Shown here piece after piece: positions 23,039 through 31,405 of a stretch of 64,000 nt of DNA; position 1 is the first letter of the stretch, and every line of letters starts with the position of its first letter. The DNA is from an uncultured Candidatus Saccharibacteria bacterium (GTDB taxonomy: Bacteria; Patescibacteriota; Saccharimonadia; Saccharimonadales; Saccharimonadaceae): contig CAOLNK010000001.1 of assembly GCA_948477625.1 (NCBI GenBank), positions 107,386 to 171,385 of the forward strand. Direction: 5' to 3'. The notes under the pieces were generated by a model. That model was not told the DNA's origin. It saw only the letters and a program-made list of their open reading frames with translations, and made no database searches. Made by a program: the position numbers and the translations under genes.

Positions 23039-24940
23039 CTACGACAAATCTAATATATCAATATTCTGCAAGCCACTGCTAGCGCGTGCTTCCAACTTGA
23101 GGTAATGTAAAGCGTCAATATTTGCCGCTAGATGCCGACCTAGCGCCGCTTGTGCGGCTTTTATGTTTTCTGGGTTACCTTTCCAAGTCGCCAGCACGGG
23201 CTCCTCCAAAGCTCGAGAAAAAGCAAAGGTAACAGGCCAAGGGAACGGAGAATTTTGCATCACTGCGGTCAAGTTCTGCGTGGCTACTTTAGGCTCTTCG
23301 CCACTGCTCAGCAATAGCACCCCAGCCAAGAATTTCGGCACTACATGGCGCAAAATCGCTGCGGTCGCCATACCAATCTCATTAGCTGTCGCCCGTACCT
23401 CAGTGTCGCGGCCATTACTAATCATATTGCATTTTAGCAAACAACCTGCCAAGTCAATATGACGCTGCGCCAATTTTTCAAACACTGTACTTAGTATCTT
23501 TACTGTCACCTCGGCCGCCTGCTCCACGGAAAAATTACCCTCAGACAAAATATCTATCTCTACTACTGGTACTAAGCCCGCCAACTGACACTCCTTAGCA
23601 AAATTCGCCAACTCATCTGCATTGGTCTGCACAGCAATAAAACCCGGCTCATCCTTGGCAATCTTAAATGCTGCGCGCCACTTAGCAAAACGAAAACCCA
23701 TACTATAATAGTTGCGCAATCTCTCGGCTAAACCATCTTTGCCCAGAGTGTGCGTCTCAGTTCCGCCCTTCAGTGGCATCAATCCTAAATCTGCTTTAAT
23801 TCCTGGGATAATCCCCATATCAGTCACATGTTCCAGCAACGACCGCCCGCCAGACATCTTTTGCTCGCGGTTTTCGTCCGAGAGAATCACGCCGCTAATA
23901 GCGTCCCGTACCCCTGGTGCTGTCACCATCATGCGGTAGACTTCGCGCCGATTCTCGATATTATTAGGAATCTGGAACTTCTCCAAGCGCTTCGCCAAAC
24001 TTTTGCCTGATTCATCCAGCGCCATGATACCTTTGCTCGAAGTCATTAGTGAGCGCGTAATCAAGCGCAAATTCGCCCGTTTCTCCAACTCAACCTTGGC
24101 CAGCTCCTGCAACTTCTCTGCCGATAATGAACCCTCTAAGCTGGACTGCTCAGCGTTAATCTTAGCCCACAGCAAAGCATCCGCCGGACTTCCACCAGCT
24201 GTCACTACTCCTAGTACCGTGGCTACAATTGTTGAATATACCGTCAAATGCGTCAACATGTCCGCGCGGTCGAGGCTCCAACTTTCCTCCGCCTCGCCCA
24301 ACACAATCTTGCGTGGGCTAATATGGCACACTAGTTGTGTATGTGGCTGATCCACCTCAATCTTATCGACGATTTTTTCTTCCACATGTACTGGTGGCTC
24401 ATCCTCCACAAAGAGGATATCTGCCATCTCAGCCAGTCGCTGATCTACTGGAGTCTGTTGCTTGGTAGCATGCACCGCCAACTTTGTTCCGCCCGAAAAT
24501 TTCAAAAAGTTCTTCAGCTCGTCTACCAACCGCTCAGAAACATTAGTCGAACGGTCAATCAAAATCCATTCTGGCGTACCCTTTGGCATCGCCCAGTCTG
24601 TCGCCTTGCGACTGCTAGGCACAAAATAAGTAATTCCGCCCTTATGTGAAAGAATATAGCGATAATCCGCTGGGTCATCCGACCAGGTAATTTCGCCAGC
24701 CTTCATCTCGGTATTGGAATTAAGAATTGCCGCATCTACTCCTAAGTTGTGCAAGGTTGAAAGGGAAACAGCCGCGCCACCAAACACGCTCGTCCGCTTA
24801 AAGAAACTATGTGCCGCCCCATTAAAACCCAGCTCCAGCCAGCTAATTCCACGGTCGTCGGTCTCAAAGTCATTTTGGCGTTCATCTAACTTAAGATAAA
24901 CGTCTTTTAGCACGTTCCCAATAATCAAAATCTTGCTCAT
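23039..24940 (-). CDS. PfkB-like domain fused to class I fructose-bisphosphate aldolase
   Basis: 633 residues. The C-terminal half (about 295-625) is a class I aldolase: GIMALDESGKSLAKRLEKF, FRFAKWRAAFKI, GLVPVVEIDIL, LLKCNMISNGRDT (Schiff-base Lys in LLK) and LLLSSGEEPKVATQNL. The N-terminal half (1-285) has a ribokinase/PfkB-type fold pattern: ILIIGNVLKDVYLKLDE, VFGGAAVSLSTLHNLG and DILFVEDEP. Where PfkB enzymes carry the catalytic DTxGAGD motif, the sequence reads LTVYSTIVATVLGVV, so kinase activity is probably lost. The aldolase would supply triose phosphates to the pgk-pyk branch; the N-terminal domain may be regulatory. The message is leaderless (TATAAT 6 bp before the ATG). Confidence 0.85.
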   Translation of the reverse strand: MSKILIIGNVLKDVYLKLDERQNDFETDDRGISWLELGFNGAAHSFFKRTSVFGGAAVSLSTLHNLGVDAAILNSNTEMKAGEITWSDDPADYRYILSHKGGITYFVPSSRKATDWAMPKGTPEWILIDRSTNVSERLVDELKNFLKFSGGTKLAVHATKQQTPVDQRLAEMADILFVEDEPPVHVEEKIVDKIEVDQPHTQLVCHISPRKIVLGEAEESWSLDRADMLTHLTVYSTIVATVLGVVTAGGSPADALLWAKINAEQSSLEGSLSAEKLQELAKVELEKRANLRLITRSLMTSSKGIMALDESGKSLAKRLEKFQIPNNIENRREVYRMMVTAPGVRDAISGVILSDENREQKMSGGRSLLEHVTDMGIIPGIKADLGLMPLKGGTETHTLGKDGLAERLRNYYSMGFRFAKWRAAFKIAKDEPGFIAVQTNADELANFAKECQLAGLVPVVEIDILSEGNFSVEQAAEVTVKILSTVFEKLAQRHIDLAGCLLKCNMISNGRDTEVRATANEIGMATAAILRHVVPKFLAGVLLLSSGEEPKVATQNLTAVMQNSPFPWPVTFAFSRALEEPVLATWKGNPENIKAAQAALGRHLAANIDALHYLKLEARASSGLQNIDILDLS

Positions 24941-24976
24941 GTTAACATTATATCACACCTTTTTAGCGTTAGCATA

Positions 24977-25005
24977 TTGACTTTTAGAGTGATGTATGAT
25001 ACAAT
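24977..25005 (+). promoter_or_regulatory. Strong promoter, TACAAT class
   Basis: TTGACT (24977-24982), 17-bp spacer, TACAAT (25000-25005), followed by a 5' hairpin GAGGTCTTGACCTC (25015-25028). Confidence 0.85.
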
Positions 25006-25057
25006 AGGAATAGGAGGTCTTGACCTCAGAAAACCTTTATAGAAAAGAGGTGTACGG

Positions 25058-25720
25058 TTGAGAATAGATACAAATCTTATCACTCAGCACAACCTATCTG
25101 AGAACTGCGTTTTGGAGTATTTTGGCACGCTGTACGAAGTAATTTCCCATTTTCGTTGCACCGGTGAAGAAATTTTGCGGCGAAGTGGTTTTCGAGACAG
25201 CCGGTGGGTGCAGTCGTTATTCAAAATTGCGGCCGACCACCATTGTTTTGCCAATACTAATTGCCCGGAAGGCTTACCGTTTGAAGTGGTGCTTCCACTG
25301 ATTACGCCAGAATTAATTGCTGATTTTTGTCTCGCCAGCAACATTCTCGAGACGGCCTTCTATGAGTATTTATTATCCCAGCAGTATCAGAAAGTCAGCG
25401 CTTTGCCGTTGACAAAAGACAGTAGACGGGCTTTGAGAGATTTGCGGATTGCAAGGCGCAAATTCTGTAAGCAAAAAACGGAATATATGAATTTAGCTTG
25501 CGACCAGAAACTGCCACATGAGCTTACCCGCGCATGTGATGTCTGCACAACGCATAAAGGTAATATTTTGCAACCAGACGTCATGTTCGCGCTTGAGCTG
25601 ATGCCGATAATCTTTCAGCTTTGCCCTCGAGACAAAAGTGCAGTTGATACAGCTCCTCTCAGGAAGCTTTATCGCAAGTACGCTCATTTATTTTATCTTT
25701 GCGCAAAAAGCGAAAGCTAG
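25058..25720 (+). CDS. Orphan helical soluble protein (TTG start)
   Basis: 220 residues starting with TTG at 25058, 6 bp after GAGGTG; no better ATG exists before the conserved-looking hydrophobic core. Predicted mostly helical, with no signal peptide or membrane helix, and rich in Cys (about ten). Several are spaced as in metal-binding or disulfide proteins (ACDVCTTHKG), and there is a basic helix RRALRDLRIARRKFCKQK. No family is recognised. It is expressed from a TTGACT-17-TACAAT promoter with a 5' hairpin and is followed by a 9-bp stem terminator. Confidence 0.6.
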   Translation: MRIDTNLITQHNLSENCVLEYFGTLYEVISHFRCTGEEILRRSGFRDSRWVQSLFKIAADHHCFANTNCPEGLPFEVVLPLITPELIADFCLASNILETAFYEYLLSQQYQKVSALPLTKDSRRALRDLRIARRKFCKQKTEYMNLACDQKLPHELTRACDVCTTHKGNILQPDVMFALELMPIIFQLCPRDKSAVDTAPLRKLYRKYAHLFYLCAKSES

Positions 25721-25754
25721 CCAAACTACTCATTGAGTTTGTTGCGCAACAAAA

Positions 25755-25777
25755 ATGGCCTGGTTCTTCCAGGCCAT
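25755..25777 (+). terminator. Terminator of the TTG-start orphan gene
   Basis: ATGGCCTGG/CCAGGCCAT with a 5-nt loop, followed by CACCTTTTCTT. Confidence 0.75.
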
Positions 25778-25842
25778 CACCTTTTCTTAAACAGGTCTAA
25801 ATGTTAAAATAGTTGTTTTTATTATGAAATTACAAAAAAGTA

Positions 25843-25871
25843 TTGACATAATACATTCTATATGATACAAT
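25843..25871 (+). promoter_or_regulatory. Strong promoter of the structured RNA candidate
   Basis: TTGACA (25843-25848), 17-bp spacer, TACAAT (25866-25871). The transcript begins with a hairpin CCAACAC CTC GTGTTGG (25885-25901). Confidence 0.85.
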
Positions 25872-25878
25872 GGGAGCA

Positions 25879-26400
25879 TAATCGACCAACACCTCGTGTT
25901 GGCTAGGTTATAGATCTTTTCGAAAGGGGGAAAGAGTTTTGAAAAAACTTTTCCATGAATACTAACCGTAGCCAATCACGGTAGTTAACATACCTTGATT
26001 GGCGTAGCATGACTCTAAGACAATACCGGGGCGGACGCTCGCTATTATTCACGCCTTTAGGTGGCGTGAACGCGAAAAGAGCGTTGCAAAAACGGCCAAT
26101 GTGGTCAGAAAACCTTAAGGGTAAAGAAAGGGACACAATGCAGAAGATCATGACGCCTATGAGGCGACAGCGCGGTTAGTCTCTTGACTAAGCAATAGTC
26201 TGTCAAGGGACGGTAAAGCAGGGTGACGCCTGCATTAATAGCTGATAGTAATGCTGGGATTTTTTAAAAAACTCGACGCAGTCGTAACGGCACCCATATG
26301 CGAAGATATTTTTAAGGGTAAGCCAATTACGGCGCAAAATTGCCATATGGCAATAACTTTATTTACATAGCCCTGTCCATTTATGGACAGGGCTAATCTC
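25879..26400 (+). ncRNA. Candidate structured non-coding RNA, about 0.5 kb
   Basis: A strong promoter and a strong terminator (26369-26394) bound about 520 nt without a convincing gene. Local stems are visible: GCCAATCA/TGATTGGC (about 25971-26004), TTCACGCC/GGCGTGAA (about 26047-26070), GCAGG/CCTGC around 26220-26233 and the palindrome TTGCCATATGGCAA near 26339. Small frames exist: a TTG frame of 8 codons after AAGGGGG at 25940, and a basic 56-codon frame from ATG 26010. It may therefore be a decayed member of the orphan gene class or a small-peptide gene. It lacks the conserved signatures of RNase P RNA, tmRNA and group I introns. Confidence 0.4.
26369..26398 (+). terminator. Terminator of the structured RNA candidate
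   Basis: 12-bp perfect stem AGCCCTGTCCAT/ATGGACAGGGCT with a 2-nt core loop, then AATCTCTTT. Confidence 0.8.
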
Positions 26401-26423
26401 TTTCCGGGCTTTAGATACAACAA

Positions 26424-26458
26424 AAAAGTTCTCTAGATTTATGACCTAGAGAACTTTT
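26424..26458 (-). terminator. Terminator of rpmA
   Basis: 13-bp perfect stem AAAAGTTCTCTAG/CTAGAGAACTTTT immediately downstream of the minus-strand bL27 gene; its T-run reads well on either strand. Confidence 0.85.
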
Positions 26459-26466
26459 AACCCTTT

Positions 26467-26739
26467 TTACCGTACTTCTACGCGCACACGCGGTACGTTC
26501 TTGCCTGAGAAGTGGCATTTTTTGGTCTTGACGAAGGTCACTACGCCATCTTTGGCAGCGTGAATCGTGAAATTTCGGCTCATATAAGTGCCTGGGCCAG
26601 CAATCTTGGTGGCGCCGGTCTGGCGCACAAGAACTTCGCCGTTACGAACTTGCTGTCCACCAAAGCGCTTGACGCCCAAGCGTTGGCCAGCATTGTTATG
26701 GATGTTTTTGGCGGTACCGCCAGCTTTGACATGTGACAT
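26467..26739 (-). CDS. rpmA: Large ribosomal subunit protein bL27
   Basis: 90 residues with the bL27 signature KAGGTAKN, QRLGVKRFGGQQVRNGEVLV and RQTGATKIAGPGTYMSRNFT. The N-terminus begins directly with MSHVKAGG, so there is no Firmicutes-type cleaved extension. It lies one base after the stop of the RNA methyltransferase gene, and its ribosome site (AAGGAAG) lies inside that gene's 3' end, implying translational coupling. The usual partner rplU is not in the window. Confidence 0.93.
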   Translation of the reverse strand: MSHVKAGGTAKNIHNNAGQRLGVKRFGGQQVRNGEVLVRQTGATKIAGPGTYMSRNFTIHAAKDGVVTFVKTKKCHFSGKNVPRVRVEVR

Positions 26740-26740
26740 G

Positions 26741-27955
26741 CTATTTCTTCCTTAAAACTATTATTTCTCTGGCCACGACTTGCTGTTCTCGATGATACAA
26801 CAAATCTTTTTGTCCCAGATTTCTAAAACTCTCTACATTATAGCCCAGATTTTTAATTTCGTCAAGCAAATTTAGGCGTTCATATTCACCATTTGGCCGG
26901 AGCCATGCTGGTACTGCTATCACCACTGACGTGCTTGGCTCAATCTGCTCAGCCAAGTTCTTCAGAAACCCGAGTACAATATTCCCGCACTCTTGTTTTT
27001 CCTGTTTCAGTTTGATTTCGGCCGGCGGCAAAGACATCGGCTGTCCCAAATACCCCTCGCAGGCCACAGCATTTATCGGCGGTTGCCATTGGTAAGAAGT
27101 CGCATCGCCTTGGGCGCAACTGCGTTCGGGCGACCAGTCCCAACTCTTCTCCGAGCACGTTTGCTCCGGCCCGTCGTTACGGGCGGAGCTGCACTTCGGC
27201 GCTCCACGTTGGTCGTAACAGAGCTCTTGAGAAGAGCTGTGCCTGTTTCCTGAAAGCAACCACCCCAAGTTTTTGCGACTATATTCCACCATCCTTTCAC
27301 TCAAGTCCGTCCCATATGGTATATAGCCCATCAAAGCTGCCTCCTGCAGCACCACTCCCGTGCCACAAAACGGGTCAAGTAATCGGCTTCCAGCGGGCAG
27401 ATCCCCGCAGAGGTTAATCAAAATCTGCGCTAGCTTAGGCGGCAACATGCCCACCTTAGCGTCCCGTGCTGGTCGTGCCTGGTCGCGCCTCACGTAAGCG
27501 TCGATATTTTGTACCCCAATTACGCGATAATACTTTTTGCCAGACTTTATCAGCTCAACCTTATTCTCGTCAAACAAATGATTATGGAAACTCGTTGCAC
27601 TCGAGAGCGTAGCAGCCTTATTTGGCACTACGCGCACGCTATAACCCAACTTCACCATAATTCGTTTTAGTTTCAACGCCTCTTTTTGCGCGCCAAAGGC
27701 ATTTGCTCCGCGCGAAAAGTCCGACACCCCCAAGGTGATTTTCTTATCTTGAGGTAAAGTTTTGAGAAACTCCACTACTGGCCCAGAAATTTCCACGGCC
27801 AGTTTCTGCGAACCGCCCAAACGCCGAATATCTGGAGTCTCCTTAGTTTCAAATTCCGCCAGCTCTGTCCCTAGTGTCCGGACGTTCTCAAACAAACTTT
27901 CTAGCTCCGCCAGAGAAATTTTCGGCTGACGGCCCAACACAGCAAGATATTTCAT
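26741..27955 (-). CDS. Putative RNA methyltransferase (TRM11/UPF0020-like) with an odd insertion
   Basis: 404 residues from the ATG at 27955, 9 bp after a TATAAT. The N-terminal half is THUMP-like (KYLAVLGRQPKISLAELESL, TFHNHLF-type region). The C-terminal half is a Rossmann methyltransferase with RLLDPFCGTGVVLQEAALMG and YGTDLSERMVEYSRKNL, as in the TRM11/UPF0020 RNA guanine methyltransferases. Between the acidic motif and the expected motif IV lies about 55 residues of Ser/Cys/Arg-rich sequence (about 235-290) unlike the rest of the protein and rich in GC-biased repeats. It probably methylates tRNA or rRNA. Confidence 0.75.
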   Translation of the reverse strand: MKYLAVLGRQPKISLAELESLFENVRTLGTELAEFETKETPDIRRLGGSQKLAVEISGPVVEFLKTLPQDKKITLGVSDFSRGANAFGAQKEALKLKRIMVKLGYSVRVVPNKAATLSSATSFHNHLFDENKVELIKSGKKYYRVIGVQNIDAYVRRDQARPARDAKVGMLPPKLAQILINLCGDLPAGSRLLDPFCGTGVVLQEAALMGYIPYGTDLSERMVEYSRKNLGWLLSGNRHSSSQELCYDQRGAPKCSSARNDGPEQTCSEKSWDWSPERSCAQGDATSYQWQPPINAVACEGYLGQPMSLPPAEIKLKQEKQECGNIVLGFLKNLAEQIEPSTSVVIAVPAWLRPNGEYERLNLLDEIKNLGYNVESFRNLGQKDLLYHREQQVVAREIIVLRKK

Positions 27956-27997
27956 ATTGTCACTATTATAACACAAGAATATGCTATAATCATGACT

Positions 27998-29068
27998 ATG
28001 AGTAAACCAAAATTCAAACTATCTTTCCGCACAATTTTAAGTGTCCTAACTTTTATCCTTATCCTGTATGTAGTTTATGCTAACTTCGGTGACATCAAAG
28101 AAGCAATTTCACATATTGGCGAAACTAATATTTTAATTTTGATACTTCTCATTCCCGAGCAACTTTTTATGTATTTTTGTTGTGGCCAGATGTTCTTTTC
28201 TTATATGCGCGCCAAAAAAGACGCCAAAGCGGTCTCGCCTTGGACTTTGATGCGGGTATCATTGGAGCTCAACTTCGTTAACCATGCCGTACCGGCTGGT
28301 GGCCTCGGCGGTCTAGGGTACATCACTTGGCGGCTCAAGCCCTTTGGCGCTACCGCTGGTCAGTCAAGTTTCATGTATATTTTGCGCTATGTTATCACGA
28401 TTTGCGCCAACCAGTTGCAGACCATCATAGCAATTATTGCCCTTCTACTCTTCGGTGCAGTTCCGGTCACTGGAGCTTGGGTGATTGGCTTTACCGCTTT
28501 GCTTAGCGTAGGTATAATCGCGGCAATCGCAATTATTATTGCCATTGCTAGTAGCAAAAAGCGCATTGATTGGTTCGCTAAAACCGGCACTAACTTTGTC
28601 AACTGGTTGGTGAAAAAAATTACTTTCGGCCACAAAACCGATATACTCAAGCGTGAAATTGTTGATAAATACCTCGGTGATGCCCACGAAGATTTGATGA
28701 CCGCACGCCGCCACAAGTCTATGCTTATTCGTCCTATTCTCTGGGGGATTGTTTATAGTTTTCTCGAAATCGCTACCTACTGGATTGTGGCCGCCAGTCT
28801 GGGCCATCCGCAGATTTTGCCTCAGATTATGATTGGCGAAGCCATCGGCTCAGTAATGGGTGCTATTGTACCTTACGGTCTCTATGAACTTGGTATGGTT
28901 GGCATCATGGTAAGCCTTGGTGTGGACGCTGGCTTATCCGCACTTGTAGTTTTGATGACGCGCGTAATTGTGCTTGCCAGTACAATTGTTAGTGGCTACG
29001 GTTTTTACCAACACTCGATTTCCAAGATTGGTCGCAAAGAAAAAGCCGAAATCAACCATGACGCTTAG
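27998..29068 (+). CDS. Lysylphosphatidylglycerol synthase TM-region-like membrane protein
   Basis: 356 residues with about eight transmembrane helices, matching the LPG_synthase_TM/UPF0104 family. Motifs are FVNHAVPAGGLGGLGYITWR, QSSFMYILRYVITI and the late EAIGSVMGAIVPYGLYELGM. These proteins act as flippase-like or lipid-handling membrane proteins; no aminoacyl-transferase domain is attached. A TATAAT ends 7 bp before ATG 27998, favouring it over the in-frame ATG at 27992. The gene overlaps xseA by 11 bp. Confidence 0.82.
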   Translation: MSKPKFKLSFRTILSVLTFILILYVVYANFGDIKEAISHIGETNILILILLIPEQLFMYFCCGQMFFSYMRAKKDAKAVSPWTLMRVSLELNFVNHAVPAGGLGGLGYITWRLKPFGATAGQSSFMYILRYVITICANQLQTIIAIIALLLFGAVPVTGAWVIGFTALLSVGIIAAIAIIIAIASSKKRIDWFAKTGTNFVNWLVKKITFGHKTDILKREIVDKYLGDAHEDLMTARRHKSMLIRPILWGIVYSFLEIATYWIVAASLGHPQILPQIMIGEAIGSVMGAIVPYGLYELGMVGIMVSLGVDAGLSALVVLMTRVIVLASTIVSGYGFYQHSISKIGRKEKAEINHDA

Positions 29069-30149
29069 TCCGACCTTCACCGTTTCGGAATTTATTGCAG
29101 TTTGTAACCAGTCGCTCGAATACGCTTTTACCGGTATTGTCGTTGAGGGTGAAGTCGCAAGTTTCAAGATTAACCAAGGTAAATGGGTATTTTTTGACCT
29201 CAAAGAAGGTGATGCTACAATTAATTGTTTTATCGCTCTAGATAATTTAGGTGTAGCTCTAAGTGACGGTATGCGTGTGCGCGTGCAAGCCACACCGAAA
29301 CTTACAGCCAAGGGACGTTTTTCGCTCACTGTGCGTACGATTTTGCCACTTGGCGAGGGGAATATCAAAAAAAGTTTTGATGAACTCAAGCGTAAACTTG
29401 TCGCCGAGGGTATTTTTGACCCCGCCAAGAAGCGACCTCTTCCTGCTAATCTTAACAAAGTCGGGGTGATTTCTTCTACAAACGCCGCCGGATATTTAGA
29501 CTTTCTCAAAATCCTCGATAATCGCTGGGGTGGTATTAATATATATACCGTCAACACACAAGTGCAAGGCTTAGATGCGGCAGCGCAGATTATTCGCGCA
29601 CTAGATTATTTCAACCAGCAAGGCCAAGTCGAAGTAATTGCGATTCTGCGCGGTGGTGGTAGCGCAGATGACCTAGCTGCCTTCAATGATGAACAGCTAG
29701 CGCGTGCAATCGCCGCTAGTCGTATTCCAGTAATCACCGGTATTGGCCACGAAATCGATGAGAGTCTGTCCGACCTCGCCGCGGATGTGTGTGCCTCCAC
29801 GCCTTCCAATGCTGCCGAGCGTCTAGTGCCTGACCGCCAGACCATACAGCAACAAGTCAAACTAATGATTGAACGCGTGCATCGACAAATTCTTGACCAG
29901 ATTGATACCGCTCGTGCCACTAACCGCACTACTATGCAGCAACTCACTCAGACCGTTATTCATCAGATTGAATTATCACTTCAGCATGTTCAAGAAACCA
30001 GCAAGATCCTTGATTCACTCAGCCCAGAAAACACGCTTCGGCGTGGTTACGCTATTGTTACAGGCAAACTTTCGCCCGGTAATGTTGTAAAGATTACAAC
30101 ATCTGATAAAATTATAACTACAGAGGTAAAAAATGTCACAAACCGCTAA
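29058..30149 (+). CDS. xseA: Exodeoxyribonuclease VII large subunit
   Basis: 363 residues from ATG 29058, chosen because it opens the OB-fold: FTVSEFIAVCNQSLEYAFTG, VVEGEVASFKINQGKWVFFD. The catalytic domain shows ILRGGGSADDLAAFNDEQLA, VITGIGHEIDESLSDLAADV and ASTPSNAAERLVPD, followed by a shortened coiled coil and the closing RRGYAIVT. It is about 90 residues shorter than E. coli XseA, mainly in the coiled coil. With XseB it degrades single-stranded DNA. It overlaps both the upstream membrane protein gene and xseB. Confidence 0.93.
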   Translation: MTLSPTFTVSEFIAVCNQSLEYAFTGIVVEGEVASFKINQGKWVFFDLKEGDATINCFIALDNLGVALSDGMRVRVQATPKLTAKGRFSLTVRTILPLGEGNIKKSFDELKRKLVAEGIFDPAKKRPLPANLNKVGVISSTNAAGYLDFLKILDNRWGGINIYTVNTQVQGLDAAAQIIRALDYFNQQGQVEVIAILRGGGSADDLAAFNDEQLARAIAASRIPVITGIGHEIDESLSDLAADVCASTPSNAAERLVPDRQTIQQQVKLMIERVHRQILDQIDTARATNRTTMQQLTQTVIHQIELSLQHVQETSKILDSLSPENTLRRGYAIVTGKLSPGNVVKITTSDKIITTEVKNVTNR

Positions 30150-30333
30150 TAAATCTATATCCGATAAAATCGCTACGCTCGACCAGGCCGTTGAATGGTT
30201 TTATGGTGATGATTTTACACTCGACCAAGCCGTCAAAAAATATCAATCCGCCACCAAGTTAGCGCAAGAGATTGAGCAAGACCTTTCTGAACTCAAAAAC
30301 CAAGTTGAAGTCTTGGCAGACTTTGCAAAATAA
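30133..30333 (+). CDS. xseB: Exodeoxyribonuclease VII small subunit
   Basis: 66 residues of the helical XseB family: SISDKIATLDQAVEWFYGDD, TLDQAVKKYQSATKLAQEIE, corresponding to the typical E-x-L-x-x-I-v-x-x-L-E and L-e-e-a-l-x-x-y-e-x-G pattern. It overlaps the end of xseA by 17 bp, the usual arrangement for stoichiometric co-translation. Confidence 0.88.
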   Translation: MSQTANKSISDKIATLDQAVEWFYGDDFTLDQAVKKYQSATKLAQEIEQDLSELKNQVEVLADFAK

Positions 30334-30349
30334 ACTATAATAAAAGCAT

Positions 30350-31315
30350 ATGCAAAATCAACCACCCATCACTGGCAACGTTAACCCTACTAGCAATGTG
30401 CCTACTGGCGGTGCTGAGCCACCCGTGGCCCAGTCGCAACCGGCGCCTCAAGTCGCTCAGCCAGCACAACCGGGAACTACTCCCGCTAGCGCTCCGGTGA
30501 ATCCGCTCGACGTCGCCCAGGGTGCCATGCCCGACCCACTAGACATGCCTAGTGGTAGCGTGGTCGCTCCAGTTGCGCCACAGCCGTTTGGGCCATCTGC
30601 GCCTGGCACGGTGCCAAATTTTGGGTCTGCTGCGGTTACTTCCACGCCTGATCCAGCGCCAGCTACTCCGCCGCGCAAGCCAGTCAACCGCAATTTAATT
30701 GAAACCATTATCCTTGTAGTAGTAAGCATTGTGGCCATGGTTTTCATCGGGCTCTTCATCTGGAAGTATATTGAGTGGGATAGTGTCAAGACCGACGTTG
30801 ACGGGCAGATTGATGCTGCCGTCGCCATGGCAGTAGCCGAGAACACCACCAAACTCGAAAACGAATTTACCGAGCGCGAAAAGTATCCCTACAAGAGTTT
30901 TATGGGTCCGGCTGATTATGGTAGTTTGAGTTTCGAATATCCTAAAACTTGGAATATTTACGTCGCCAAAGATGCGTCGAACGGCGGTGATTACGAAGCG
31001 TATTTGAACCCAGGCGAAGTCCAACCAGTCAGTGCTACCACTATTAATGCTCTACGTGTGACTATTCGTGACCAAGCGTTCGACAATGTAACTCGAACTT
31101 ATGATAGTTTGGTGCGCACAGGCAAACTTAGTGTGGTTTCGCGCAATGTTGGTAGCACAGTGGCTAATGTTTACACTGGTGATTTGCCCAATAATATTCG
31201 TGGGACTGTTACTATCTTCAAACTACGTGACAAAACCGTCTTAATCCAGACTGACGCCGCGATTTTTACCGACGAATACTATCGCCTACTCGATACTGTG
31301 ACTTTTGTCGAATAA
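30350..31315 (+). CDS. Membrane protein with Pro-rich cytoplasmic region and extracellular domain
   Basis: 321 residues. Residues 1-115 are a low-complexity Pro/Ala/Gln/Val region, probably cytoplasmic and disordered. A single transmembrane helix (about 121-143, LIETIILVVVSIVAMVFIGL) follows, then an outer domain with GSLSFEYPKTWNIYVAKD and a late VTIFKLRDKTVLIQTD. That pattern resembles PsbP-like or lipoprotein-like beta domains common in Saccharibacteria. Near-leaderless: TATAAT 8 bp before the ATG. Function unknown. Confidence 0.7.
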   Translation: MQNQPPITGNVNPTSNVPTGGAEPPVAQSQPAPQVAQPAQPGTTPASAPVNPLDVAQGAMPDPLDMPSGSVVAPVAPQPFGPSAPGTVPNFGSAAVTSTPDPAPATPPRKPVNRNLIETIILVVVSIVAMVFIGLFIWKYIEWDSVKTDVDGQIDAAVAMAVAENTTKLENEFTEREKYPYKSFMGPADYGSLSFEYPKTWNIYVAKDASNGGDYEAYLNPGEVQPVSATTINALRVTIRDQAFDNVTRTYDSLVRTGKLSVVSRNVGSTVANVYTGDLPNNIRGTVTIFKLRDKTVLIQTDAAIFTDEYYRLLDTVTFVE

Positions 31316-31405
31316 AAAGTTCATAACACGGGGCGAGCGAAAATGCACTTGTGTAATTTTCCGAGACGACGCAGTTATTCCTGCGAAGTATGATACAATG
31401 GACTT

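Noticed and set aside
25879..26400. RNase P RNA, tmRNA or a group I intron for the 0.5-kb unit
   Set aside because: I looked for the conserved P4 region of RNase P, the tRNA-like ends of tmRNA and the P7 core of group I introns and could not find them; only a generic structured RNA call is justified.
28934..29557. A 207-codon minus-strand frame across the start of xseA
   Set aside because: Both the LPG-synthase-like gene and xseA are well supported on the plus strand here; the antisense frame has no initiation signals.
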